This document shows, piece after piece, positions 52,001 through 60,157 of a DNA stretch of 64,000 nt. A model generated the notes under the pieces. That model worked only from the letters and a program-made list of their open reading frames with translations, did no database searches and was not told the origin of the DNA. How positions within the stretch are numbered: position 1 is the stretch's first letter; each line of letters starts with the position of its first letter. This DNA is from Dyella_A sp051962475 (lineage in GTDB: Bacteria > Pseudomonadota > Gammaproteobacteria > Xanthomonadales > Rhodanobacteraceae), in the NCBI RefSeq assembly GCF_051962475.1, contig NZ_JBQCCF010000064.1:1-64000 (forward strand), in the 5' to 3' direction. Position numbers and translations under genes: made by a program.

Positions 52001-52835
52001 CATACTCCATCGTCATGAAGACGATCGTGCGGTCCTTGTCGAAGTCGTAGACGCGCACGATGTTGTCGTGCGCCAGCGACTGCGAGCGGCGCGACTCGCG
52101 CTGCAGGGCGATCAGCGAATCGGGATGGCGGCGGAACTCGTCGTTGAGCACCTTCACCGCCACGTACGGGTCGCGGTCGCGTGCCTCGACCTTGCGCTCG
52201 TCGCGGGCGAGGAACACCACGCCCATGCCGCCGCGGCCTATCTCCTTCTCTAGGTGAAAGCGCCCCTTCAGCACGCTGCCGACGGCGGCGTAGTCGCCGC
52301 CCTCGACCTCGGCCATGCGCTGCCAGCTGTCCATGTTGAAGCTGCTGCTGGTGCCGGTACCGGTGCCGGTGGCGCCCTGGGTGCCGGTCACGCTGGTCGC
52401 CTGCACGTCGCCGCCGCGCGGCGTCGACGCGGGCTTGACCATGGTGGCCTCGTCATCCGGCGCAGCGCCGGCGCGCGGCACCGAGGCGGGCTGCACGATG
52501 GTGGCGTCCTGGTCGCCCGATGCGCCGGTGGGTTGGACCACGGTGGCGTCGTTCGGCGCCGCGCGCGAGCCAGCGGAGGGCTGGATCACCGTGGCATCCT
52601 CGTCCGCCGCGGGCGGTCGGGCCGTGTTTCCCTGCAGCGAGCGCAATCGGGACAGCAGCGCCTCCACCGCCTCGGCCGACAGGCTGCCTTCCTCGCCCAG
52701 CCGCTGCACCAGCGCCACTTCCTCGCGGTGGATCGGCTCGGGCTGCGAACCGCGCGAGGCGAGCACGTCCAGCAGGGTCGATAGCTGCAGCTTGTCGGCC
52801 TGGTAGGCGGCGATGAGTTCGTTGAGAAAATTCAT
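49092..52835 (-). CDS. ppkA: T6SS-associated Ser/Thr kinase PpkA with C-terminal FGE-sulfatase domain
   Basis: 1247 residues. An N-terminal region (1-170) holds four repeats of the form D-x-ATVVQP, with Thr at 82, 98, 112 and 131. The kinase domain (about 186-460) has IGRGGMGVVFLARD, catalytic Lys228 (VAVKVL), HSDFKPGN (Asp324) and DFG at 342-344. A membrane helix follows at about 471-488, then a long helical, periplasmic region. The C-terminus is an FGE-sulfatase/SUMF1-like domain (NLTGNVWEWV, GVRLLREIK). Such kinases start the threonine-phosphorylation pathway that activates T6SS via an FHA protein; TagH, PppA and TagF are in the same operon. The domain outside the membrane could sense a surface cue. 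Confidence 0.92.
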   Translation of the reverse strand: MNFLNELIAAYQADKLQLSTLLDVLASRGSQPEPIHREEVALVQRLGEEGSLSAEAVEALLSRLRSLQGNTARPPAADEDATVIQPSAGSRAAPNDATVVQPTGASGDQDATIVQPASVPRAGAAPDDEATMVKPASTPRGGDVQATSVTGTQGATGTGTGTSSSFNMDSWQRMAEVEGGDYAAVGSVLKGRFHLEKEIGRGGMGVVFLARDERKVEARDRDPYVAVKVLNDEFRRHPDSLIALQRESRRSQSLAHDNIVRVYDFDKDRTIVFMTMEYVDGSDLKTLIRERAYNGMPLAKARPLIEGMAWALKRAHGAGVVHSDFKPGNVMVTRDGVPKVFDFGIARAGKHMGDQVGEQTVFDAGTLGALTPAYASLEMIQGKEPTPSDDIYALGCVAFELLTGKHPFDKVSAEVAMKEGRKPPPVPGLTKRQYQTLCDAVAFTGDKRLKSAADLVEGLREVSLRERIGPYMVFGSIGLVILVAGGWGARHYLHQRDVNEVIARFQPSDPQHYANEDQAVSALATLGDDERTRLVIDQGELIQSFLLDRIDSYWNPARQRYDYAKAQHVFQLRDRLKLYSPKLDLKRGAIEQERNDLLNQLDTRLAQRIDAGAIFTDQPDNAVAILATIRAIDPSSSLLKNAELELKYDVAIGNALAAHNAAQASDELKQALAVLPDSARLKQRAAQVAAATQSAAASTSAVASAAGQSVPQAHQALQELAARPTLDAEWQAGVTRAMTTLASDRGAQTQQQVAALAAAIAAQVATQNDPLQLPQAQQAVALGLKYAPASAPLLAQRDRLDGLQKAVQARLDQESAAAEVTARIESMKRAAAANDVAKAQEALARIRTLQPDADFLKQDGPKLLADAYLGQAAASVQRGRYSAASDALGRAIKALGSRDDLRQAKARYDALADIMKARTQGASAADLARMRQQLAAARKDDPEALGKLESALKLRGQLPQGNLADLLDSLKPGEATATPVSTPNAEPATPATSTASGASTPTKGAAPGTRPAPGAPKAPAPAGQPGAAAGASAAAAGGSDPCGDPALVGKGRICADQVAGKRGPALVVVPGLAGGRPYALSRAEVSVSDFNRYCSTTHQCTPKPVEDRLSGSLPVSNISLAQAKAYAAWLSQSTGFTYRLPTDAEWLAAARAGGGWKQAADSNCVPPTAAADDGTGAPISSLGRSPNPWGLVNLTGNVWEWVVSGGTVAVRGASYTSYWSDCTVDAHRADGGNAQNDVGVRLLREIK

Positions 52836-52851
52836 GAAGAGAGAGTCTTGT

Positions 52852-53571
52852 TCAATCCTGGAGCCGCACGACGACGGCGGAAACGTTGTCTCGCGCGGCC
52901 CGGCCCAGCGCCACGCCGAGCAGGTTGTTCAGCACGGTCTGCGGCGGGTCCTGCGGGCGGCACTGCACCTCCATCTCGGCGTCGGACATCTCCTTGTTGA
53001 TGCCGTCAGAGCACAGCACGAACTGCATGCCGGCGCGGCAGCCGGCGATCTGCCAGTCGACGAAGAGCTGTTCTTCGGCACCGATCGCGCGGGTGAGCAC
53101 GCCGGCGCCCGCCTGCGGCTGTGCCGGCAGTCCGCCGAACTGGGTGACGTCGTCCTTCATGCCGTGCACGTGGTCGGCGCTGACCTGTTCGAGGCGGCCG
53201 TTCTCCACGCAGTAGGCTCGGCTGTCGCCAACCCATCCGCACAGCATGAAATCCTTGTGGTGCACCAGCAGCACCACGGTGGAGCCGATGATGTCCACGC
53301 CGCGAGTGTTGGCCGTAGCGATCAGGTCGGTGTTGACCTGCACCAGCGCGTCCTCGATCGCCTCGATGAAATCGAACACGCTGCCATCGCGCCTGAGCGC
53401 ACCGAGGCGGTCGACGATCAGCGCGCTGGCATAGTCACCGGCCGAATGGCCACCCATGCCGTCGGCCACCACCCACAGGCCGAGGTCGTCACGCACGAGG
53501 ATCGCGTCCTCGTTGTGTCGGCGCACCTTGCCGGTGACGCTGAGGCCAGCCGAAACGTAGGAGTTCGTCAT
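52852..53571 (-). CDS. pppA: PP2C-type Ser/Thr phosphatase PppA
   Basis: 239 residues from ATG 53571, which overlaps the tagF stop (ATGA). All PP2C motifs are intact: GKVRRHNEDAILV, VVADGMGGHSAGDYAS, GWVGDSRAYCVENGRLEQVS, FVLCSDGINKEM and ARDNVSAVVV, whose Asp residues hold the two metals. It opposes PpkA by dephosphorylating TagH/TssL-type targets. It is soluble and placed between tagF and ppkA. Confidence 0.92.
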   Translation of the reverse strand: MTNSYVSAGLSVTGKVRRHNEDAILVRDDLGLWVVADGMGGHSAGDYASALIVDRLGALRRDGSVFDFIEAIEDALVQVNTDLIATANTRGVDIIGSTVVLLVHHKDFMLCGWVGDSRAYCVENGRLEQVSADHVHGMKDDVTQFGGLPAQPQAGAGVLTRAIGAEEQLFVDWQIAGCRAGMQFVLCSDGINKEMSDAEMEVQCRPQDPPQTVLNNLLGVALGRAARDNVSAVVVRLQD

Positions 53572-55268
53572 GACGCGATCTCGATGACGGCCAGCGGCCA
53601 CGGCGAAGGATCGGTGCCCAGGGCGCAGGCATGGGCGATGCGCGCGCGGGCGCTATCGCAGTCCGGCAGCGCCAGCGCCTGCGCCAGCAGCGCCGGGTCC
53701 AGCGCCATCAGCCGGCGCGTGGACAGCAGCAGGAAGCGGTCGCCCGGCTCCACTGCGCACACGATGTCATCGCACTGCGGCTCGCCGGCACCGCCCAGAC
53801 CCACGGCCACGGCGCCGCGGCGGTTGGTCAGCAGGGTGTCGACGCCGGCCGACGCCGACGCGCTCTCGCCGGCAAACACCGGGCGCATCTGGCCACGTCG
53901 CCACTGCCACGCCTCGCCGGTGCCGATGCGCAGCAGCGCCGCCCAGCGGCCGGTGGTGTGCAGCGCGATCACCGCCGCGTCTTCCATCACCGGATCGATC
54001 AGATCCTCGCTGGTCGCCTGCAACGCGGCGTGCCGCGCCAGCAGCCGCTCGCGCAGCTTCTGCATGCCGCCGGAGAACTCGCCCGGCTGCATCGCGGCCG
54101 CCCCCGCCTGCGCGGTGGCGGCGCCGCGGCAGCGCGGATCGTGTGCGCCGTCGTCGGCGGCCAGCACGGTCAGTGCGCCGTCGGGACTGCGATAGACCGT
54201 GTTCATCCCCACTGCCGCGGGAGCCGGCGACGGCTCGGCCGGCCCGGCGTGCGCAGCGGATGCAGGTGCGGGTACGGATGCCGGCGGCGGCGTTGGTGCG
54301 GGCGGCGCGGCGGCGCGCGCGAAACCCGGCACCGTGACGTCGTCCGGAACCTGCTGCGCGGGCGCACCGATGCCCTCGAGCAATTCGGAGAGATCGTCCG
54401 GCAGCGTCGCCGGTGCGGCCACCGGTGCCGTCGGTGCGTGCGCCGGTTCCACTGCAGCCACCGGTGCGGGCGCGGCCGGTGGCGGCGCCGCAGGTGACGC
54501 TGCGGCAGCGGGCGCAGAAGCGCCGAACGAGCGCAGCGAACGCCAGCTGTCATCGGCATGGCCCGCGTCGAGGAAGGCGGCATAGCTGGACGGCGCCGGC
54601 AGGCCCTGGGTGAGCATCGCGCTGGCCGGCACGGCGCCGGCGCCGTGGGTCCACCACAGGCACCATGCACCGCCGGCGGCAGCCACCTGCTGCCACAGCG
54701 TTTCCAGGAACGCTTCGTCGTGACCGTGCACGCGCAGCGGCATGCGCCAGTGCGTGGACGTGCGCCAGTCGATGCCTTGCAGAGCGGCGGCCGGGTCGCT
54801 GCGCAGCACCTCCAGCGGACCCGGCAGGCTGGCCAGCCGGGCATCGAACGCGTCCGCCGCCGAGGCGTGATATCGCGCTTCGGCGTGGGCATGTTCCAGC
54901 GCATCGAACCAGCGCTGCGATTCGCGCAAGGTGTGCGCCACGGCCGCCCGCTCACTGCCCAGCGCGGCGGCCATCACCATCGGAAAGCAGCGACCGACGC
55001 GGTCGGACGCCGGCGCCATCACCCCAGCCCAGGCGGTATCGCCGCACACGCCCGGTGCCAGCACGAAGCGCCAGGCCGGGCTGGCGTACCACGCGTCGTG
55101 CCAGCGCTCGCCCAGGCGCTCGCGACTGGCCGCCACGGCGTGTTCGAAGTGCCGATCCCAACGCTCCACGAAATCGGCCGGCAAGCGCCGCTGGACGAAG
55201 TCACCCGCGCCCGGCAGCTTGCCGAAGAAACCCACCGATGCCGCCATCCCCCCTGTTGGATTGGGCAT
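53568..55268 (-). CDS. tagF: TagF (ImpM) fused to a degenerate PP2C-like domain
   Basis: 566 residues. The N-terminal TagF/DUF2094 domain (about 10-230) starts VGFFGKLPGAGDFVQRRLP and includes WAGVMAPASDRVGRCFPMVM. A Pro/Ala-rich linker (about 255-355) follows. The last ~210 residues follow a PP2C pattern, but the metal-binding Asp motifs are altered: AADDGAHD in place of a DGMGG loop, RIGTGEAWQWRRGQM in place of VGDSRAY, and LLLSTRRLM in place of LLCSDGL. TagF proteins repress T6SS post-translationally, and TagF-PppA fusions are known from Agrobacterium. Here a separate intact PppA is encoded next door. Confidence 0.85.
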   Translation of the reverse strand: MPNPTGGMAASVGFFGKLPGAGDFVQRRLPADFVERWDRHFEHAVAASRERLGERWHDAWYASPAWRFVLAPGVCGDTAWAGVMAPASDRVGRCFPMVMAAALGSERAAVAHTLRESQRWFDALEHAHAEARYHASAADAFDARLASLPGPLEVLRSDPAAALQGIDWRTSTHWRMPLRVHGHDEAFLETLWQQVAAAGGAWCLWWTHGAGAVPASAMLTQGLPAPSSYAAFLDAGHADDSWRSLRSFGASAPAAAASPAAPPPAAPAPVAAVEPAHAPTAPVAAPATLPDDLSELLEGIGAPAQQVPDDVTVPGFARAAAPPAPTPPPASVPAPASAAHAGPAEPSPAPAAVGMNTVYRSPDGALTVLAADDGAHDPRCRGAATAQAGAAAMQPGEFSGGMQKLRERLLARHAALQATSEDLIDPVMEDAAVIALHTTGRWAALLRIGTGEAWQWRRGQMRPVFAGESASASAGVDTLLTNRRGAVAVGLGGAGEPQCDDIVCAVEPGDRFLLLSTRRLMALDPALLAQALALPDCDSARARIAHACALGTDPSPWPLAVIEIAS

Positions 55269-55271
55269 CGC

Positions 55272-58200
55272 TCAACCCCCGCACCGAAAACGTTGCACGT
55301 CGGTATTGAGGAACGGGTTCTTGAGGTTGTTCGCCTGCAGCGTGAGCTTGGCGATGTGGCCGCCGAAGTTCAGCGTGGCAGTGAAGCGCAGGTCCGACTG
55401 GCGCGTGAGCGACGCCGCCTGCAGCGCGCGGAAGAACGCCCAGTCGCCCTGGTAATCGACGCTGCTGATCAGGTTGCCCGCGGTGTCGTAGGCGGTGAAG
55501 GAGACCTGGCCGGGCTGCGGGCCGGGCCATTTCATGGCCGCGCTCATCGCGCCGCCGGGCGTGTACTCGTACTTCTGGCCATCGACGGCGATCACCAGCT
55601 TGCCGATGCCCGCATCGAGCTGCGGCGCCTGCCAGGTGAAATCGACCTCGGGCGTGGCGCTGCCGTTGCGGAAATACATCTGCTTGATCGAGTCGGCCAG
55701 CTGCATCTGCGCCAGCATGCCGGGCGAGCCGCTGACCGCGCCGGGTCCGCTCTTCCACTGCCAGTTGCGGCCGCTGGCGTCGACCAGCTTCTCCAGCGTC
55801 TGCTTGTAGAAGCTGTCGAACTGGCCGCCGTAGCCGAACAGCTCGGCGAAGTTCTGCAGCGGGATCTCCGACTTGCCGTTGGGCGCGAACGGATAGCGGC
55901 CGCGGGTGAAGTCGGCGCAATCCTTCGCCACCGCCTGCTGGAACTGATCATCCAGCGCGCCCTTGGTGCCGCTGGCCACTAACGCCTGGCTCTTGCCGGT
56001 GAGCGCAGCGACCCAGCCGGACACCGGCGGCGGCAGCTGCGCGGCGGCCTGCTGCGCCAGCAGCAACTGCGGGTTGGGCTGGCCGGCGGCGCTGCTGAAG
56101 TCGGTCATGGTCAGCAGCGTCTTGCTGAGCTGGTCGAGCACGCCCAGCGTCTGGTCGATCGGCGCGGCCCCGGGCGCGCCTTCGCTGAGCTTGTTGAGCG
56201 TGTCGAAATGCGCGCTGATCGCGTCACCCGGTTTCTCCGTGGTCGCCGCGGGCGCCGAGCCGGCGGCGGCCGCCAGCGCACGGCTGAGCGCGCTCTGCGT
56301 GGCCTTCTTCTCGGCCGCCTTCTTCGCCGCGTCCAGCGCCTTGTCCGCACCGTCTTCCGGCGGCGCGCGCAGCAGGTCGTGGGTGTTGTCGCGTACCACG
56401 CCGAGCAGGGCCTTGAGCGGCGAGCTGGGGCCGGACAGCTTGGCGGCAATCGCACTGGCGTCCTGAATGTTGGCGATCGGCTGCAGTTCCAGGTCGGCCA
56501 GCAGATCGTCCCAGGCCTTGATGTAGTCGGTCTGGTACAGCGCCAGCACCTGCTGCTGCAGGCGCGCTTTGCCGATCGCGTCGATCGTGCTGGCGCCGAA
56601 CACCCAATCGTCCTTGGTGAAGTCGTTCACAGCCTGTTCGATGCCCTTGCCCACTTCCTGCGCGAACACCGGCTGGGTGAACAACCCCGGCAACGGCGTC
56701 GAAAGCGGCGTGCCGCTGCGCCGGCGGAACACATTGCCGAGCAGGCCCAGCGCCTTGTCCAGTTGCAGCGGCGACGGGCCGTTGGCCTCGGCCGAGAGCT
56801 TGAGGCTGCCGTAGACCAGCGCCGACAGGTCGGCCGTGCGCAGCGTGGCGCGCGCCTGTTCCACCAGGCCGTTGTCCAGACTGATCGCACGCAGCCGGCC
56901 GGGCTCGTCGACCAGCGCGTGGAAGTGCTTGGCCGCGGCCGCCTGCAGCACGTCGTCACCGGGGAACACCTTGCGCCACTCGATGGTGGTCAGCGCCTCC
57001 AGCTGGGCCGGATCCTGATGCTTGGGCTCGCCCAGCATCAGGTAACCCTTGAGGTAGTAGTACAGCGCCTGCGGATCGCTGGCGTTGCCGGTGAGGCCAG
57101 AGCGGAACTGCGAGGCCACGCCCGGCAGCAGGATGCCGTTGAGCTCGCGGATGTAGGCATCGTGCACTTCGCCGCCCACTGCCTTGCCCTGGTACAGGCC
57201 AAAACGCATCAGCCACGGCACGTGGCCCTTGTACTGCCGCGCTACGTCCTGCACGCCCGACAGCGCTTCGAGCCGCTCCAGCGCCATCGCGAAATAGGCT
57301 TTCTGGGTGGGCGCCGCGGAGAGATCGCTCTTCACCGGATACCCGGCCAGCGCCTGCTGCACCCTGGCCAGATAGCTGCGGTTGCGTCCGTAGCTGGTGG
57401 CCATGCCGATGAACAGCAACGCGGTGGCCAGCAGCACGCCGGCGTACGAAGCGGCCTGCAGCAGGATCTTCTGCCGCTCGAGCTTCGGGTTGGTGCCGGC
57501 GAAGCCGGACTCCTTGAACAGCACGTCCTTGAGCAGTCGCTCGACGAAGAAGGTGCGCTGCTGCGCGCCCTTGGCCTGCACGCGCGCGGCATCCACGCCG
57601 AAGGTGCGCGCCACCGCGCTCATCATGCGGTCGATCGGCGCACCTTCCTGCGTGCCCGAGGTGAGATACACGCCGCGCAGCAGCGGCTGGCTGGCGTAGG
57701 GGTTGGGCGCGAACACGCCCTCCACGAACTGCCGCGCCACATCGCGCAGGGCCGCCAGTTGCTGCGGGAACGACAGGATCGCCGCGCGCCGACTGCGGTC
57801 GTTCTCGGCGTGCAGGCGATCAAGCACGCGCGTGTTGAGCCGGTCGAGCAGGATCTGGAACTCGTCGGCGAACGCCTTGGCCGCGCTGCCGTCCATGGTC
57901 TTGTTGACCGGGAACGACACGCCCCACACCTGGCTGCGCAGCTCGGGGTTCAGGTCGTCGAAGAACTCGCTGAAGCCGGCGATCAGGTCGCACTTGGTCA
58001 GCACCAGGTACACCGGCACGCCGATGCGCAGGTGCTCGGCCAGCTCGTCTAGCCGGCGGCGCACGGCCTGCACGTGCTCGTAGCGTGCGTTGTCGTCCAG
58101 CACCAGTAGGTCGGACATGCTCATCGCGATGACCACGCCGTTGATCGGCCGGCGCTTGCGATAGCGGCGCAGCAGCTTGAGGAACTCGGCCCAGGCCGAG

Positions 58201-58802
58201 GCGTCGGCGTTCTTGTCCGAATCCTGCGTGGTGTAGCGCCCGGCGGTATCGAGGAACACCGCCTCGTCGGTGAACCACCAGTCGCAGTTGCGGGTGCCGC
58301 CGATGCCGCGCAGCGCCTGCTTGCCGAAGCGGTCCGACAGCGGGAAGTTGAGCCCGGAGTTCTGCAGCAGCGTGCTCTTGCCCGAGCCCGGCGGGCCGAT
58401 CACCACATACCACGGCAGCGTGTAGAGATTGCCGCCGCCGTGCTTGGCCTTGCGCAGCGTGTCTACCGCCTCCTGGAAACGCGTGGCGAGCTGGGCGCGT
58501 TCACCGACGCTGCGATCGTCGCCGGTGCCGCCAACCGATGTCGCACCGGCATCGGCCCCGGCGATGTCGCCGGACATCTTTGCGGTCTTGCTGCGCAGGC
58601 GCATCTGCTGGATCTGCAGCGCCACCACCCACACCACCAGCAGCACGATGATCACCACCAGCCGCGTCACCGGGCTGGCCAGCGGCTGGCTGTCGCCGAT
58701 GCCGAGGTAAGGACCGCCGAGCCAGATCAGCAGCGACAGCAGCAGCAGGCCGACCAGCGCGATGAACCAGCCGGACTTGAGCAGGGAAAGAAACTTTTTC
58801 AC
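55272..58802 (-). CDS. tssM: Type VI secretion membrane protein TssM (IcmF)
   Basis: 1176 residues from the GTG at 58800-58802, chosen because GGAGGG lies eight bases upstream and the tssL stop is just before it; a longer frame would overlap tssL. Two N-terminal membrane helices (GWFIALVGLLLLSLLIWL and LVVIIVLLVVWVVALQI), a cytoplasmic NTPase with Walker A VIGPPGSGKSTLL, a third helix (ASYAGVLLATALLFIGMA) and a large periplasmic region follow. IcmF-related and C-terminal DUF1215-type parts are recognisable. With TssL (and TssJ, not seen) it forms the envelope-spanning complex. Confidence 0.95.
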   Translation of the reverse strand: MKKFLSLLKSGWFIALVGLLLLSLLIWLGGPYLGIGDSQPLASPVTRLVVIIVLLVVWVVALQIQQMRLRSKTAKMSGDIAGADAGATSVGGTGDDRSVGERAQLATRFQEAVDTLRKAKHGGGNLYTLPWYVVIGPPGSGKSTLLQNSGLNFPLSDRFGKQALRGIGGTRNCDWWFTDEAVFLDTAGRYTTQDSDKNADASAWAEFLKLLRRYRKRRPINGVVIAMSMSDLLVLDDNARYEHVQAVRRRLDELAEHLRIGVPVYLVLTKCDLIAGFSEFFDDLNPELRSQVWGVSFPVNKTMDGSAAKAFADEFQILLDRLNTRVLDRLHAENDRSRRAAILSFPQQLAALRDVARQFVEGVFAPNPYASQPLLRGVYLTSGTQEGAPIDRMMSAVARTFGVDAARVQAKGAQQRTFFVERLLKDVLFKESGFAGTNPKLERQKILLQAASYAGVLLATALLFIGMATSYGRNRSYLARVQQALAGYPVKSDLSAAPTQKAYFAMALERLEALSGVQDVARQYKGHVPWLMRFGLYQGKAVGGEVHDAYIRELNGILLPGVASQFRSGLTGNASDPQALYYYLKGYLMLGEPKHQDPAQLEALTTIEWRKVFPGDDVLQAAAAKHFHALVDEPGRLRAISLDNGLVEQARATLRTADLSALVYGSLKLSAEANGPSPLQLDKALGLLGNVFRRRSGTPLSTPLPGLFTQPVFAQEVGKGIEQAVNDFTKDDWVFGASTIDAIGKARLQQQVLALYQTDYIKAWDDLLADLELQPIANIQDASAIAAKLSGPSSPLKALLGVVRDNTHDLLRAPPEDGADKALDAAKKAAEKKATQSALSRALAAAAGSAPAATTEKPGDAISAHFDTLNKLSEGAPGAAPIDQTLGVLDQLSKTLLTMTDFSSAAGQPNPQLLLAQQAAAQLPPPVSGWVAALTGKSQALVASGTKGALDDQFQQAVAKDCADFTRGRYPFAPNGKSEIPLQNFAELFGYGGQFDSFYKQTLEKLVDASGRNWQWKSGPGAVSGSPGMLAQMQLADSIKQMYFRNGSATPEVDFTWQAPQLDAGIGKLVIAVDGQKYEYTPGGAMSAAMKWPGPQPGQVSFTAYDTAGNLISSVDYQGDWAFFRALQAASLTRQSDLRFTATLNFGGHIAKLTLQANNLKNPFLNTDVQRFRCGG

Positions 58803-58806
58803 GCGC

Positions 58807-60153
58807 TCAACCCTCCGGGATGTACTTGATTTCCACACGCCGGTTGCGCGTGCGGTTGGCCGGAAGATTCGGCGGCAGCGCGATCGGCTGCGAAGAACCC
58901 GCGCCGCTCGATTCCAGCCGCGCCGGGTTGTCCAGGCCCTGGCTGAGGATCTCCAGCACCGAGCGCGCGCGCGCGGCCGACAGCTCGAAGTTGTCCTTGA
59001 ACTTCAGCGAGTGGATCGGCTGGTCGTCGGTGTGGCCGACCACGATCACCCGTCCGGCCACCTGGTTCAGCGCCGCGGTGATCGCGTGCAGCACCGGCAG
59101 CTCGCTGGCGCTCACGTCCACGCCACCGGAAGCGAACATGTCGGCCGCGCCCAGGCGCACCAGCGCGGTGCCGTCGGGCTGCTCGTCCACCGTGAGCTTG
59201 CCGGCCTGCTCCTCCGGAGCCAGCAGTTGCTTGAGGCTCTTGTGCGGCACTGGCGGCAGCGCGCGGGCATCCGGCGGCGTGGCGCTGTCCAGGCCGATCT
59301 GAGCGATCTGCGCACTGGCCGGCGCGGAGGCCGCGTTGAGCCGCGTGTAGAACACCACGAAGGCGACCAGCAGCACGCACGCCGCGGCCGCCGCGATCAC
59401 CCACAGCGGCACGTAGCGGATCAGCGGGTTGCGCCGGTCCTCGATGCCGCGCCAGTGCGGCGCCAGTTCGTCGGCGGCCGGCGCGCGCTGCGCCTTGATG
59501 CGGCGGTAGAGGTCTTCCTGGATGTCGGCCAGCTTGGCGCGCCCGCCCGATTCGATCTGGTAGCGCCCGCCGAAACCCAGCGCCAGGCACAGGTACATCA
59601 GCTCGATCAGGTCGATGTGCCGGCTGAAGTCGGCGCACAGCCGCTCCAGGATCTGGAAGAACTTGGCACCGCCGTACGACTCGCCGTGAAAGGTGACCAG
59701 CAGGGTCTTCTGCGCCCAGCCGCTCTGCTCGCCCCACGGCGCGTTGAGCACCGACTCGTCGAGCATGGTGCACAGGACGTAGCGCGCCGCGGTGACCGTC
59801 TGCGCCGGCAGGCCGGCGGCGGTGGCGTGGCTCTCGAACTTGCGCACCTGCGCGATCACCTGGTCGCGCAGGTGGGTGGCATCCGGCGGCGAGACGCTGT
59901 GGCGCAGCTGCACGCCCAGCAGCAGCAGCGGGCTCGCGGTCTGCACCAGCGGGTTCATGCCGCCGCCGAGGAACTCGCTGATGTCCGCGCGCGCCGCCTC
60001 CATCGGTCGCGCTGCAATGGGTGCGGCGGCGGGCGGCGGTGGTGCGTAAGCCGGCGCGGCCGGCGTCGGTGCGGCACCGGCCTGCCCGCGTGGGCGCACC
60101 ACGGTGGCGTCATCGGGAATGGGCGGGTTGCCGGGGCCGTTCGGTGTGTTCAT
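58807..60153 (-). CDS. tssL: Type VI secretion protein TssL (DotU) with C-terminal OmpA domain
   Basis: 448 residues. The N-terminus has PIPDDATVVRPRGQAG with Thr17 in a motif shared with the kinase. The DotU domain (about 60-260) contains PLLLLGVQLRHSV and VLCTMLDESVLNAPWG. One membrane helix (WVIAAAAACVLLVAFVVFY) leads to a periplasmic OmpA-like domain with VVGHTDDQPIHSLKFKDN and NRRVEIKYI for peptidoglycan binding. This is the evolved TssL form that needs no separate TagL. It sits between tssK and tssM as in most T6SS clusters. Confidence 0.95.
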   Translation of the reverse strand: MNTPNGPGNPPIPDDATVVRPRGQAGAAPTPAAPAYAPPPPAAAPIAARPMEAARADISEFLGGGMNPLVQTASPLLLLGVQLRHSVSPPDATHLRDQVIAQVRKFESHATAAGLPAQTVTAARYVLCTMLDESVLNAPWGEQSGWAQKTLLVTFHGESYGGAKFFQILERLCADFSRHIDLIELMYLCLALGFGGRYQIESGGRAKLADIQEDLYRRIKAQRAPAADELAPHWRGIEDRRNPLIRYVPLWVIAAAAACVLLVAFVVFYTRLNAASAPASAQIAQIGLDSATPPDARALPPVPHKSLKQLLAPEEQAGKLTVDEQPDGTALVRLGAADMFASGGVDVSASELPVLHAITAALNQVAGRVIVVGHTDDQPIHSLKFKDNFELSAARARSVLEILSQGLDNPARLESSGAGSSQPIALPPNLPANRTRNRRVEIKYIPEG

Positions 60154-60157
60154 GTGC

